Positions 22,379 to 34,136 of a DNA stretch of 64,000 nucleotides are shown piece after piece. Under the pieces are notes generated by a model. That model had not been told where the DNA came from. It did not search any database and was given only the letters and a program-made list of their open reading frames with translations. A program made the translations under genes and the position numbers. Each line of letters begins with the position of its first letter. Positions within the stretch are counted from its first letter, which is position 1. The stretch is from Cadophora sp. MPI-SDFR-AT-0126 (Eukaryota; Ascomycota; Leotiomycetes; Helotiales; Ploettnerulaceae), in assembly GCA_020747065.1 (NCBI GenBank), contig JAGMVK010000004.1, forward strand, positions 248,001 through 312,000. Reading direction: 5' to 3'.

Positions 22379-24462
22379 ACATATCTTCCGACTTAAAGAA
22401 GGCACAGTCTTACAACCAGGGATAATCCAAGGCAGATACTTCCATAGTTCTGATTTGTGTAAGAATCTCACGTTGGATGCGAAGGATCAGAAGAGTCCGT
22501 AACTCTTGGAGGTTCTGTTCATCGTTCATCCTCTAATAGAGTCAGAATAGAAGCTCGGACTTGCCTAGGTATATAACACTGGACTGGGTCAAGGAACCCG
22601 GAGAGAGGCTTCGTACGGACGACCGAGTCGCTCGAAAGTAGCCTTTGGTCAAGAGCTTCATCCCTCTGCAATCTGGCACCAATTACCTTGCTCACTTATG
22701 AATGAAACGCAGTGTCGCAATGTGGTCTTGTGCTTCGAATTTACCTCAGATATCTTGTGCTAACAGGTCAAGAATCTTACCGGGATCAATTCGACACATC
22801 AAATACTCGAAAAATGCCAAGCTCATAAGTAGGAGATATAAGCAGGAAATCTAGTAGCTCGCAAGTCTTTAGACAAAATGCATGAATGAAATGGGCTTCT
22901 TCGCTCAGGTCCTGCTGGATACAATTCTCCATCCAGATAGTCTCAGCCCTAAAGAGTTGTGCTGATAAGCAGGGCCCTATCATACTTTTGTATCAGCGAA
23001 CCGGACCGCGCGTGCCCATCTATGCAATAAACATTCTCGCTTTGCTTCATCTCATCACTCAGAGTTCGGACATACTCCAAACGTCCATCATAGTGGAGCT
23101 GCTTAATTTACATTATTGTGTCAGATCCCTGAACACCGGCCCTCAAGAACCTTTTGGGGAACTCAGGCTCAACCAAGCGAAGCAATTCAAAAGTCGCGAC
23201 CATATCATAAATTTTTCTGTGCAACCAACCGAATGGTTCTCTGGACATTTGTTTCCTTCTGCACCATCCAATGGAATCCTCGGCCTGCTTGTCTTAAATT
23301 CAAGCCTCACAGCGTTTCCATGGCTTCCTTTTTGGCTTCAAGATATGCTGCTTTAGACCATATGTAGCTAGCTTCAGGAACAGGATCAGAATTGTAGTTG
23401 GTGTGGTCCAATCATAGGCGTCTAATGCATTTATCCTGGATGTGGCGGCACTGGTCTGACATTCCGGCCCCCTTTCAGAATGAAACCTCTCTCCCTCCAC
23501 GTCCCCATCCCCTCTCATCCGACCACACCCACCTTCCGAGGGCAACAAACGCCCATACACTCATTCCAAAACAACCATCCCTTTCCTTGGGAAGCAAACA
23601 GACGCCATCAGCCAAGTCTACTGCTTCGACACACGCTCATTTACTTAGACCTCACAGTGACCACCAACAGAATCTTGGCCTCGACCTTGACATCTCTCTC
23701 ACCCAGAATTCCCCTTGCGCGAGATCATCGGCCCTACGCATTGAATCGAACGACCGGGCGTCAATATCAGCGGTGTCGTCTCCCAATTCGTCGTCCTGCG
23801 ACACCTCCCTCGCCTCGATCATCACCATTTCTGTCCCACCTCCTGCGACATCCGGTGCCCAGCGATCAAACCGCGCGACAAGATCATCGTCGTCCTCAGT
23901 AAGGCCGCAGAAGAGGATATCATTGACACCTACCGACCTTACCCTGTATCATACCCGGATTATTTGTCGACCATTCAATTGTGGCTGAGGAGGATTCACG
24001 ATACTCAACTTCGGCTCGGACAATAGTAACAACGATACTCGGGCTGTCTTTGCGGTTGGACAATAGGAGCAATCAGCTGTCGCCATCCGTCGAGGATAAC
24101 AATACGCTTCTGGTTCGCACACCACGCAGATTAGCAAGGGAGAAAATGCATCGCGAAGGACGACAATAGCAAGCCATTGCTATTATTGTTCGACCAACAA
24201 CAGATATATCACGACACAATTTCCAATATTTCCTTCGAATCCTTCCTTCGCAAATAGATACCCCCAACCAACTTCCGCACGGTCGATTGCTTCGCAGGCG
24301 GAGAACGACAAGTGTGAATTGATCTGAAAACATCAGATCTGTCGTCTAGACAGACCAACAACAAGCACCAACACACTCTTTACACTTTCACGACACCAAT
24401 TCTAGCCAGGCGCTCATATCGAAGCGGCAGAGCCAGATTTTTTCGATTTTAATACCCTCACC
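22379..24462. other. About 2.1 kb intergenic/leader region upstream of KCH1-like gene
   Basis: The left part is the 3' region of MSS1. The right part (about 23.4-24.46 kb) is C-rich and probably promoter and leader of the potassium transporter gene. Open frames at 22886-23356 and 23398-23988 are compositionally biased, overlap in several phases and have no domain. Confidence 0.5.
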
Positions 24463-26449
24463 ATGGGTTGTTCAGGACGAGTTAAGGCGGATGATATTCG
24501 ACCTGAGCAGAAATGGGATTTCATCGTAAGTTTCGCAGTTCGACCGCTCTGATCACTGTAATCAATGCTAACCAAATCAGAGTCTCAACGATTTTCATTC
24601 TGGTTCTTGTATTGAGTTCTTCGCATACGGATATCTTTGGGTTTCTCTCTTTATTTCAGTAGCTGTCTACGCTGTTGATACTTTCACCGCGGTCAACCTC
24701 TTGGCTTTTGACAAGTGGTCAGGAACATTCGAGCCACCAGTCGACTTTGACGTCCAGAAATGGATTTTCGCTGGATGTATTATTGCTTCTTGGGTCAATG
24801 TTGGATACGAACATCTTCGAGCCATGCGGGTTATGAAGCGTGGTGCGGTTGCCGAGAGTTACTTGGACTCATTGGCTATCAGGTTGCAAAGTATCCGCGT
24901 CGGCAAAGGACGAGGTTGGAGACGCTTTTTGGTCTTTTCCGAGTTGACAAAGTCAAAGAAAGGTGCTGAATACGTTGCACTGTTCACATATTTCGGGTTC
25001 CAATGTAAGTTCATCCTCGATTTCCAACGGGCGTAATTGACAGACTCTTTCCTAGCCTGGATTCGAATCATTCTTTGTCAAGGACCGCGCCAAGTTCTCA
25101 ACTCTCTCACGCTTTGGTCAGTTGTCAAATCGAACATCGACGGAGACGCTCAAAACGCTGGTTCGGCCATTCTCACTTTCTTCAAGAACCTGGGAAAGCT
25201 TGCCGAGGAAAACAACCAACAAGCTGTCGTTCTCTCGGGTATGGCTTTCACTCTGGTCATTTGGGTCGTGGGTGCTTTGTCACTGCTCCTCTCCGCACTG
25301 TTTTACGTCCTCTTCCTCTGGCACTACATCCCAAATGCAGATGGTGGACTTTCGGGCTATTGTGAGCGCAAGATTAACCGTCGATTGGCGGCGATTGTCA
25401 GCGTCAAAGTCAACAAAGCCCTGGAAGAAGAAGAGCGAAAGCGAATTAAAGCAGACGCCAAGGCAGCTAAGAAGGGAGAGAAGCCACTGGGTCGACAAGC
25501 AACTCTGCCGACCTTGTTCGATCAGAAGACTGACGACAGTCTTCCTCCAATGCCAATGATGAATCGCAATGATACTATGACAACTTTACCGGTCTACTCG
25601 AGCAGACCTGGAACACCGAGTGGCCAACCTGCTCTTCCCGGCTTGGAGCTTGATCAATTGGATCAGAAACGTCCAGGCGGCCCTTCTCGAAATGTTACTG
25701 GATCATCATTTGCATCCAATGCACCTCTTATGGGAAATGCTTCTGACATGGGATTCGCTCGTGCAGGCTCTCCAGCACCTTCGCTTCCACCTTTGGACAC
25801 GAACGGTTATCCAGCTCCTCCACAGCGTACGATGACAGCAAGCTCGAACAACAGTAGCAACTGGAGCCGTGGTCCACAACCACCCCGAATGCCAACTGCG
25901 ATGGGTGATCGAGGTTATACTGCTAGTCCAGTCTCGTACGACAATGGATCTCCGATGAACAGCTCTCCCATGGACCAGTACGGCCGCCCCTTACCACGAG
26001 CAGTTGGAGAGTTGAGATCGAACACGCCTGCTGGACCTGCACCCAGCATGGGCCGTCGAACACCATTTGACCAAGGCCACGGCTCCAATCCTTCACAGGG
26101 ATCAGTTGACAACTTTGGACGCAACTCGCCAGCTCCAACCTCAGCTGGTTACCAAGCATACAACCCCAGTGTACGAAGTGCTTCGCCAGGACCAGGATCG
26201 TCCAACTTCCCCAACACCGCACCCCAATACCGCAACATGACGGATCCTGGCCAACGTGGACCTCCTCAAGCTGATTACCTCAGTGGTGGGCCCCCGATCC
26301 CAAGACCAGGCACGGCTCAGCAAGGTGGGCCCCGCGGAGTAGGTGGATCAGTCGGTCCTTCGAATGGCATCTCCAGGCTTGCGAGCCCAGCACCATACAA
26401 CCAAAGTCCCAGTTTCATGGGCCCGGGTGCTCCATCTTACAGACGGTAA
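24463..26449 (+). CDS. Low-affinity potassium channel/transporter, Kch1/Prm6 family
   Basis: Three exons give 626 residues: 24463-24525, 24581-25004 and 25056-26449. Intron 1 is 55 bp (GTAAGT, CTAAC branch, ATCAG). Intron 2 is 51 bp and begins GTAAGT. The N-terminal half has four or more membrane segments (YLWVSLFISVAVYAVDTF, WIFAGCIIASWVNVGY, VALFTYFGFQSWIRII, and VVLSGMAFTLVIWVVGALSLLLSALFYVLF split by a short turn). The family blocks GCSGRVK...EQKWDFI, LCQGPRQVLNSLTL and the conserved WHYIPN...GLSGYCERKINRRL are visible. Yeast Kch1 and Prm6/Kch2 mediate low-affinity potassium influx at the plasma membrane and support calcium signalling in the mating response. The C-terminal half (about 320-626) is a Pro/Ser/Gly/Asn-rich disordered cytosolic tail, which is longer in filamentous fungi. 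Confidence 0.88.
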
Positions 26450-26759
26450 TACACAGTTTGGCATTGATGGGAGAGCTTGTTGTGCTCGAGGCGAGACAGT
26501 GGGATGCGACTTTTATGATACGATTATGAGCAAGCAGTTTAGCGAATATGTGAAGTAAGGGGCGATTGAATAATTGACCACTTGGATTTGGCATTCTGTA
26601 TTTATGGACTTGGAATGACTCCAGCCAGCCAAGTAGGAAATGGTGGACGGGTGTTGGCGTCTTCATGTCATTTTGCTTTACTGGTCGATCTTTTGGCCTG
26701 AAAGGCGTACGTAGCATCGAAACCTTCAGAAGGAATCGAATTTGGACAACATTCTGTTT
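26450..26759. other. Convergent 3' region
   Basis: 310 bases between the stop codons of the potassium transporter gene and the EngB-like GTPase gene. Nothing else was seen. Confidence 0.5.
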
Positions 26760-27755
26760 TCATTTTGTTACAGCTTCGCCATTACTTGCATGTTTGTCTC
26801 CATCCCCAAATAACTCTTCGTAAGAGATGATCTCTTCCACTTTTGCGAGCTTGACTTTCGGCTTCAACTCCAAGCCAGCAGCTTGCAACATCGCATATCT
26901 AACAGCATCAATGCCCGGTCTCTTCCCAGCCATCCGGATATGCGAGCTGCAAGCAATAACCTCCCCAATTACACCCCCATCATCCTCACTGTCCGGCTGG
27001 ATTGCATCCTTAACCTCTTCCATTTTCCTTGCCAGCTCCGCCAAATTCTCCGACCGAACAACACTTCCCGGTATTCCCTTCCCATAAAGCACCTTATCCA
27101 CCTTCGACAAAACAACCTGATACGGAATTCTCTTGCTCTTGAACAGCGCCAGAATCTGAAGATCCGTCTCCTTGACCCCATGCTCAGCATCAACCAGCAA
27201 GAAAGCCCGCTTCAGCTGCTTCCTCTTCTCCAAGTACTTCATAATCTGCACACCCCACGCGGCACGCGCACCATGTCCATACCCAGGCATATCGAACACC
27301 AGCAGTGGATTGCCTCTATCCAGTCCACCGACTCCGAACGCGTTCATGAGTTTCGTCCTGCCGCGCATTGTGCTTGTGTGTGCGATTTTCTTGTTTAGGA
27401 GGGCGTTGAGGAGGGAGGATTTGCCGACGTTGGAGCGACCTAACACGCATACTTCAGGGCTGGTACTGAAGTTCATGTACTTGAATTTCTCTTCGGACCA
27501 GAGGAATTGGGGAGGTCGGCGCTCGAAGAAGGTCGCTGCGTGTCTGAGTTGGTCGGGGGTTGGCGGAAGGGTGTCCCAGTGGTAGGAGAGAGCGGACTGG
27601 ATGTTTGGGTTGGGTTTTGTGGGTGCTGATGTTGTGGATGAGTATTTTCTGGTTGCCTGTAGGCTCTGGCAGCGGAGGGCTGGTCGTATTCTTGTAGAAG
27701 CGGACATTGTGCTACGGTACGCTGAATGCTTCTCGAGCTTGAAGCTCCCGGACAT
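26760..27755 (-). CDS. EngB/YihA-type GTPase, mitochondrial (Mrx8-like)
   Basis: The 331-residue single-exon protein belongs to the EngB (YihA/YsxC) TrmE-Era-EngA-EngB-Septin GTPases, which assist assembly of the large ribosomal subunit. Motifs are G1 LGRSNVGKSSLLNAL, G2 region TSTMRGRTKLMNAF, G3 DMPGYGHGA and G4 LSKVDKV, in the order and spacing of the family. The N-terminus (ATG at 27755, or a second in-frame ATG at 27707 giving MSASTRIRPALRC) is basic and Ser/Thr-rich, consistent with mitochondrial import. In yeast the related Mrx8 associates with the mitochondrial ribosome. It diverges from GTR1 across a shared 431-base promoter. Confidence 0.88.
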   Translation of the reverse strand: MSGSFKLEKHSAYRSTMSASTRIRPALRCQSLQATRKYSSTTSAPTKPNPNIQSALSYHWDTLPPTPDQLRHAATFFERRPPQFLWSEEKFKYMNFSTSPEVCVLGRSNVGKSSLLNALLNKKIAHTSTMRGRTKLMNAFGVGGLDRGNPLLVFDMPGYGHGARAAWGVQIMKYLEKRKQLKRAFLLVDAEHGVKETDLQILALFKSKRIPYQVVLSKVDKVLYGKGIPGSVVRSENLAELARKMEEVKDAIQPDSEDDGGVIGEVIACSSHIRMAGKRPGIDAVRYAMLQAAGLELKPKVKLAKVEEIISYEELFGDGDKHASNGEAVTK

Positions 27756-28186
27756 AAGAACTGCAATTGATTGCGCCGATGTATTCTTTAGTTGCGTAGG
27801 AAGAAATCATCCAAAGGTGTGTTGAACTGAGTAAGGCTCTGGAGATATGACCCTTGTGGCAATCGGTATCGAGCGGAAAAAGACCTATCCTGGGCTGTCG
27901 AATACAGTTTATCAGTTTATCTCGATCTCGAGCAACGGCAGTAAATAAAGCCAGACGGCTGTAACTCTTTGCCGACGTTTTGCCTCTTCACCGCCTTAAA
28001 CTGCCAGGGACCTTGATCCCGATAGCTTCGAGATTCCGATTAGCCCCTCCGTCTCCCCTCACTTTGGTCTTCTGTCTCTCTCCTCTCCACGAGCAAATCA
28101 ATCCTAATTGCTTTTCGCAGCAGTGAATCCACGATCCCATCAGATCGGCTCCTGCGACCTTGAATGTCACAAATAGGGCGGCAAAG
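27756..28186. promoter_or_regulatory. Bidirectional promoter, EngB-like GTPase / GTR1
   Basis: 431 bases between two divergent start codons. Both transcripts must be driven from here; no specific motif was identified. Confidence 0.6.
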
Positions 28187-29418
28187 ATGTCACAATATTC
28201 ACGAGGAAACTCGAATATGGACCAACAAATGAACAATCTCAGTGTTCAAGACGAACCCGCAGCCTCGCCAGCCTCAGAGCCGCGCAAGCAGAAGAAGAAA
28301 AAGGTGCTTCTGATGGGCAAGTCCGGTTCGGGAAAGAGTTCCATGAGGAGTATCATATTCAGCAACTATGTTGCAAAAGATACGAGAAGGCTGGGTGCCA
28401 CGATTGATGTTGATCTGAGCCATGTTAAGTTCTTGGGGAACTTGACTTTGAATCTCTGGGACTGTGGAGGGTGAGCTAATTTTTCATTACTTGCAGCGAA
28501 CCATATTGTGCAATTTGAAGGAAGATCTCTAAGGGCATACGGTTCAATTGAGTTCGAGCTCATCATTAACCTGCAGAGTTGCTCCGTTTGCTAAACCCTT
28601 TTGTTGATCACACACTTACTTCTCACAGACAAGATGCCTTCATGGAGAACTACCTCTCCCAACAACGGCAGCATGTCTTCTCGAATGTGGGCGTCCTCAT
28701 ATACGTCTTCGATATCGAGTCTCGCGACTTTGACCGAGATCTCCTCACATACCGCTCCATCATAACCGCACTCAGCCAATTCTCCCCCACTGCAAGCGTC
28801 TACATCCTCATACACAAGATGGACCTTGTCGTTCCCGGCCAGCGCGAAGACATCTACAACGACCGCGTCTCCCTTATCCAATCCAAATCAGATACATTCG
28901 TCCCCATACCCTTCGCAACCTCCATCTGGGACCAATCGCTGTACAAAGCCTGGGCAGAGATAATTCACGACTTAGTGCCCAACCTCGACAAGATCGAGCA
29001 CCATCTCGGCTCCCTAGGCAAGCTCATCCAAGCCGAAGAAGTGCTCCTCTTCGAACGCTCTTCCTTCCTCGTCGTCTCATCATGGTGCTCTGATATCGGC
29101 GCCGAGAACCCCACTACCGACCGGTTCGAGCGCTTGAGTAACATCATCAAGAACTTCAAGCAGACGACAAGTCGATATACAGGAACGCCTAAAAGTGCCG
29201 AGCAGTTTGCGCTCATGGAATTGAAGCTCTCAAATTTCTCGCTATTCATCCTCAAGTTCACCACTAACACGTATCTGGCTGTCGTCCTGCCTCCCGGCGA
29301 AGAGCGATTCAACAGCGCGATCGAGAACTGCTACATTGCCAAAGCGGAGTTTGAGGATCTGGATTCGCCTGCGAAGAAGGGTGCCGATAGAGGAGCGACA
29401 ACATCAACCGAGACATGA
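28187..29418 (+). CDS. GTR1: Rag-family GTPase Gtr1 (RagA/B), TORC1 pathway
   Basis: Gtr1 pairs with Gtr2 in the vacuolar EGO complex that signals amino-acid sufficiency to TORC1. Two exons, 28187-28470 and 28629-29418, give 357 residues. The 158-bp intron (GTGAGC...CTCACAG) splits the second Gly codon of the DCGG motif and is much longer than other introns here. Motifs are the P-loop [13 protein letters not shown] (about residue 44), the switch region [15 protein letters not shown]3 [16 protein letters not shown]4 HKMD ([10 protein letters not shown]) and the roadblock-like C-terminal domain ([22 protein letters not shown]). The ATG giving MSQYSRG is used because frames further upstream lack an ATG. 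Confidence 0.96.
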
Positions 29419-30344
29419 GATAAGATCTCTACTGTACTTGAGCATCAGGATAGCGTTTTGTTTTGATTGATCTAGTTCCGGATCCGTCTTCGAGGACTTG
29501 AATGAGTGCATAGATGACTTGGGATAGATGAGTTGGTACCGTAATGACTTCGACGAGATGACTTGAGCGATAGCATTTTCATAGGCATGGCGGCAAACAA
29601 AATACCCAGGCGTTTTACATTTGGAGGATTTGAAAAAAGTTCATATGGGCCTCTGTTTGCAACTTGGCAACTTGGCGACTGAAAGTAACACGATGAAGCG
29701 AGGCACAGGCCTGGGGAAGATCTGAAAATGAGCAGACATTTTAAGCCTTATAAAGGCAGAACAGTGGTTGAGAATTGTTGGAGTGGATAGATAAGCCTCA
29801 CAGGACTTCAAGTAGATATTGAATCCTTGCAAGATGGATTAGAATTTATGCCTCGTGTTTCTTGGGAAATTCCAGGGCACCACGTCAGTAAATCCCTTAG
29901 GATTCTATGCACAACAGTTTCCTCGCGCTGAGTTGATGTTTTGGTCTGGTAGCGAAAATAGATTGATTATGCCTGGACCAGAATACAAGAGAAGTCAGAA
30001 TTCAAGAAGAAGCAATAAGCCGAATATTCGAGATAAATAGGTATCTGACTATTCAGAATGTATGTAATATGCTATTCCCCATGCACAGCTAAAAGTCGCT
30101 CAATAAAGCCCGTCCCATCCATCCAAAATCCCTAAGCGAGAAGAAGAATCGAAGATAAACCAAAAAAAAAAAAAAACGCCCTGAAATGCTGCTTTGCGTT
30201 GCTGTCATGTCATAACATCATTATGATATCCTTGCATCCAACCATCATCTATAGTTTCCTGTCCCTCCCCAATCCAGATATCCTGTTTCATCCCTATTTC
30301 ATCTGATGTTTTATCGGATCTTCCCTACCCAATGGGGTGATAGG
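29419..30344. other. Convergent intergenic region
   Basis: 926 bases between the stop codons of GTR1 and the TBC gene. It includes a run of about 15 A near 30160. No gene, RNA or repeat family was recognised. Confidence 0.5.
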
Positions 30345-32837
30345 TCAAACCTCAACGGCCCTCTTCTTCCTTCCAAACACCGTCCCCTTCCTCGTAGCAC
30401 TCCTCCCTACTCCCGCCCCATCGCCACCGCCAATCCCTGTAGCAGCCCTCTCGCGCTCCTTCTCCCTCTCCCTCTCATCAGCATACCCTTTCCTCCTCTC
30501 CGCCCTCCCTCTTTCAATCGTCTCTTGACTCAAATGCCCAAACCCATTGCGTCGCTTATAACACGCCTCCATCAACGCGTTACAATCGATCAGTTTTCTC
30601 GGGATGGTCTGTACGACTTGGAAGATCTCCATGGGGTCTGACACGGCTTTGATCTCTGCCTCTCCTAGCTTGAAAACCGTGAGCGCGATGCGGAAGAGTG
30701 TCTTAGAGCCTTCGCAAAAGAATGAATCCCAGACTCGGAGAGTGGACTCGATGGGTAAGGTGCCGATGAAGCAAGACATGAACCAGGCGGTTGTGCAGAG
30801 CGTAATGGGCGGGAGACGGAGTGTAGAATGAGGCAAGGATGAGCCATCGAGCTCACCTCCAATCTTGGCCCAGATTTGGGGCATCATGTCTTTAATGCTT
30901 GTCATTAGGACCCCCAGGTCAACATTTGCACCTTCGAGGTTGAGTTCGTGGGTTCCCGGGAGATAGGTGGTTGTGATGATGTTGAGCATCCAAAACGCCT
31001 TTTCTTCCTCCATGAATAGGAGAAGCAGGCCAGCAAGAAAGTTAAGCGATTGACAATATCCGATGCGAGGGTTGTGGATGGAGAACGCTTGGAGGACGCG
31101 TCTGAGGGATTGTAGGAGAGGAGTTTCCGGTTCCACTTGTTGGCTGTTGCGGACTTCGCCTGGAGCAAGCGGTGGAGGATCTGGTTTAAATTTGATGTTG
31201 TCTGGAAAAGTGCGGTTGAGATCTCGTTCGATGATCTCTTCGTCTGTTTCGGTCACATCGCCTGCTGCAGCTCTTCCGACGAGGGCATTGTATACGCCAT
31301 AATTCTTGCTCACTATAGCCGGACCTCCTGCGTACCAAAACCAAGCATCTCCTCTCCAGTCTGGCGGTATCCCCTTGCGGATGAAACGCTTGACTTTGGC
31401 AGATTTGGCGGGAAATCGTATTGGCCGATCAGTGACGAGACCATTGTCTTTCAGTAGAGCCACCCATTTCTTCCGTCGTCGAGCCAGGTACTCGGTATAT
31501 GGTCCGTTCCAGGCTTCATACGCTTCTAATGAAATGTATTGCGACTTCTTCCGGAAACCGTACCGATCTCTCGTTTCGTCGAATGGTGCTGCGACCGCTC
31601 TTGTCACCGGTCGACTGGGGCTCGGAAGCTTCTGCTCAAAATAAGCCTCCTGGACATCTAACGTCCCATCACCACTCCTAGGCACATCCTCACTTGGTCT
31701 CCCGACCGTATGGAATATCTGATGTGAATCCCTCACAATCCTAGCCGTATTCGGAACCATTAGAGAATCTTTTGTGTCCAACGACTCCGGCGATTCCGTC
31801 ATTAAAGAATCATTCATAGCTTCATGAAGTCCAGAAAGCCTCTTCCGCTGCGAATCAGCTGTATTCGGTCTCGTAACATCATTGTCCTCTACCCCAGAGT
31901 CCATAAACCCACTCTCGTACATCCCTATAGCGTCGTCTACGCTCATCCCCTCATCCCGGCCAAATATTGAAGTCGCAGAACTGCTCTTCGTCATGACACT
32001 GCTCCTCTCCGTCCCACTGGTGCCCATAAAGCTAGAATTGGTAGTCAGAGCGGATCTAAAGCTAGCGCGTACCTCCTCACTATCAAAGCCGTTCGGTCGT
32101 GTTATGGGGTCCCGTCGATGTGCAGAGTGATTACTATCTGGTCTGCTCGCTGCTTGCCATGGCCGGTATTGAGGATTGTGGAGATTTCTCTGCCGAGAGT
32201 ATATCGAATCGGCAGCTTGATAGTCAGGTATCGAGGCAGAGGGACGAATCTGGTAGGCTGGTAGGTTCATGGAAGATTGCGAAGAAGATGTAGAGAATCC
32301 GCGGTCTCTTGAGGAAGCCAGGTCCGTGGGGGTTTGTTGTTCATCATATGATCGTAGAGGGAACGCAGATGTTGCATGTGAGAGAGATTTGGGAGAGTCG
32401 TTCCTACGCCGTAAACTCGGCTGACGAGGCCTTGAGAAGTTGTCCGTTGGCAAGTCTGCCGTTCTATCAGTCGATTGTGGCCTATGCCCATTATTCAGAG
32501 CACGGAGTCTGGATGCCTCAGAAGGTTTCTTGTGTAGACTGTGAGGAATGCCTGGCGGAGCAGTAAAAGACCGCTCGTTCGGATGAGCGTGGTGGGAGGT
32601 ATATGGTCGTTGGTGATGCTCCTCTTTTGACATTATAGGAGGAATCTGGGGGAGCTGTGGAGCTGTAGGAGCAATTGGTGACGAGGGTATAGAAGGTGTC
32701 GAGCTTTTCGAAGCTGTCCTTGGACGCGCAGGATAGAGACTGAACTTCATACTGCGTTGTCTCTTGACGTGTGAGCTCTCGAATTCCGTCCCCTCATACA
32801 CTGCTCCCGGCCCATTGTATCCATGTGTTGTGCTCAT
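30345..32837 (-). CDS. TBC-domain Rab GTPase-activating protein
   Basis: The single-exon protein is about 830 residues, counted from the ATG giving MSTTHGYNG (the codons before it lack an ATG). Residues 1 to about 430 are disordered and Ser/Pro/Arg-rich. The TBC domain covers about 485-750. It begins RKGIPPDWRGDAWFWYAGG and carries both catalytic fingers: the Arg finger in IIERDLNRTFP (about residue 542) and the Gln finger in RIGYCQSLNFLAG (about 596). Late TBC blocks LPIESTLRVWDSFFCEG and LFRIALTVFKLGE are present. A charged C-terminal tail (EREKERER) resembles a short coiled coil and ends in a basic patch. Both fingers are intact, so it should stimulate GTP hydrolysis by a Rab. The target Rab is not evident; the layout resembles the Gyp3/Msb3 group in a broad sense. 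Confidence 0.88.
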   Translation of the reverse strand: MSTTHGYNGPGAVYEGTEFESSHVKRQRSMKFSLYPARPRTASKSSTPSIPSSPIAPTAPQLPQIPPIMSKEEHHQRPYTSHHAHPNERSFTAPPGIPHSLHKKPSEASRLRALNNGHRPQSTDRTADLPTDNFSRPRQPSLRRRNDSPKSLSHATSAFPLRSYDEQQTPTDLASSRDRGFSTSSSQSSMNLPAYQIRPSASIPDYQAADSIYSRQRNLHNPQYRPWQAASRPDSNHSAHRRDPITRPNGFDSEEVRASFRSALTTNSSFMGTSGTERSSVMTKSSSATSIFGRDEGMSVDDAIGMYESGFMDSGVEDNDVTRPNTADSQRKRLSGLHEAMNDSLMTESPESLDTKDSLMVPNTARIVRDSHQIFHTVGRPSEDVPRSGDGTLDVQEAYFEQKLPSPSRPVTRAVAAPFDETRDRYGFRKKSQYISLEAYEAWNGPYTEYLARRRKKWVALLKDNGLVTDRPIRFPAKSAKVKRFIRKGIPPDWRGDAWFWYAGGPAIVSKNYGVYNALVGRAAAGDVTETDEEIIERDLNRTFPDNIKFKPDPPPLAPGEVRNSQQVEPETPLLQSLRRVLQAFSIHNPRIGYCQSLNFLAGLLLLFMEEEKAFWMLNIITTTYLPGTHELNLEGANVDLGVLMTSIKDMMPQIWAKIGGELDGSSLPHSTLRLPPITLCTTAWFMSCFIGTLPIESTLRVWDSFFCEGSKTLFRIALTVFKLGEAEIKAVSDPMEIFQVVQTIPRKLIDCNALMEACYKRRNGFGHLSQETIERGRAERRKGYADEREREKERERAATGIGGGDGAGVGRSATRKGTVFGRKKRAVEV

Positions 32838-34136
32838 TTCCCTATTGTCCCCGACCCAAAACAATCGAGGCCACGACTTTTCCTCTCCACCACCAGGCCC
32901 GAGACCTGTCGTCTGTCGCGAAACCCTGTCTCAGGCACTGTACCGCCGTACATGAACACCGCGTTTGAAGGTCGGGATAGCTTCAATTGCAAGTCGCGAG
33001 AGTTGTAGATGTTGAAGGTCGAAGGTCGAAGGTCAATCGAATGGAGAGGGAGCGAGGTCTAAGCAAACGTCCGGGCGCATTTGTTTTGTTTGTAGTCAAG
33101 GCGGCGGCGAGACGAGGATCTGAATCTCGGATGATTCTGTGTTTCGTGCTTCCTGCTTCCTGACGGCGTTGTGGAGTGCAATGTTACCAGGATGACCATA
33201 GATGTATAAGTGTTTGGGAGTCCAAGCTCGGAATGGTTGGATGTGAGATGCGCTCAGATTTCGGCTGGTCCCAGTAATCTTAATAAAAACGGTCCAACCT
33301 TTCTGACGGATCACAAGAGTCAGAAATTTATATTAAAATCAAATAGCTTTGTCATTAGAGGAGAGAAGAAAATCCCGTCATCTGTCACATCCGTTCAGAC
33401 TCCTAAGTGACATCGGCGATGCACCACAGGATATTCGCTGGATGATAGAGATTCTTTGACCGAATAGTAAGATTGCATTGGATTCCTGCTTTCGAGCCCA
33501 TGCCGAATGTAAACAATTTCCGGGGATTTGGTTGAGTTTTCCATCAGCCCTATCAATAGTCTGAACGTGTTTGCCCCCTTTCTGTCAATATTCTCCAAAA
33601 TACGGTGAGTAATTGCCGAAGTAACATTTGATGTGCAAACAAACAGCTCACATTCCAAGCAAATGTTGGGCTGCAATATGCAAATGTCTGCTTCTTGGGG
33701 TTCTGTCATGCACATCAGCTCAACAATGGAAGTATGAAGAGTCCCTTTCTATTCTCCGTTAATCTTACAGAACATCTCATCATTCAAAAGTAAGTAAAAG
33801 GCCGTACAAAGCAATCAATCACCAATCACCAAGATAGAAACAATACTTCGCGACGTGTGTGAAAATCATTGTATTTTCTAGTTTAAACTACGTCGTCGCG
33901 TACCTATCGTGCAGATACTGTGTTGGACATTAAAACCAACCACACGTCAAATAACGCCAGCCAATTTCACACATGCCTTAGCAGATGCTAAACTCCCAGA
34001 TGAAAGCCTCCAGCCAAATTGCAAGACCCGCTCACTCACCCATCATGTGTTCATAAAACTCCACCCGAATTCCATCCTCGTCACTATGATACAACCATTT
34101 CGATAACATGAAAACCCAAAGTGAAGGTCATGTGTC
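32838..34136. other. 1.3 kb intergenic region between TBC and RAD7 genes
   Basis: It holds the promoter of the TBC gene (left) and the 3' flank of RAD7 (right). Short open frames at 33210-33410 and 33909-34106 lack domains. Nothing else was recognised. Confidence 0.5.

Noticed and set aside
23398..23988. Possible gene upstream of the potassium transporter
   Set aside because: Biased Ser/His/Pro composition typical of C-rich leaders, overlaps another open frame, no domain.
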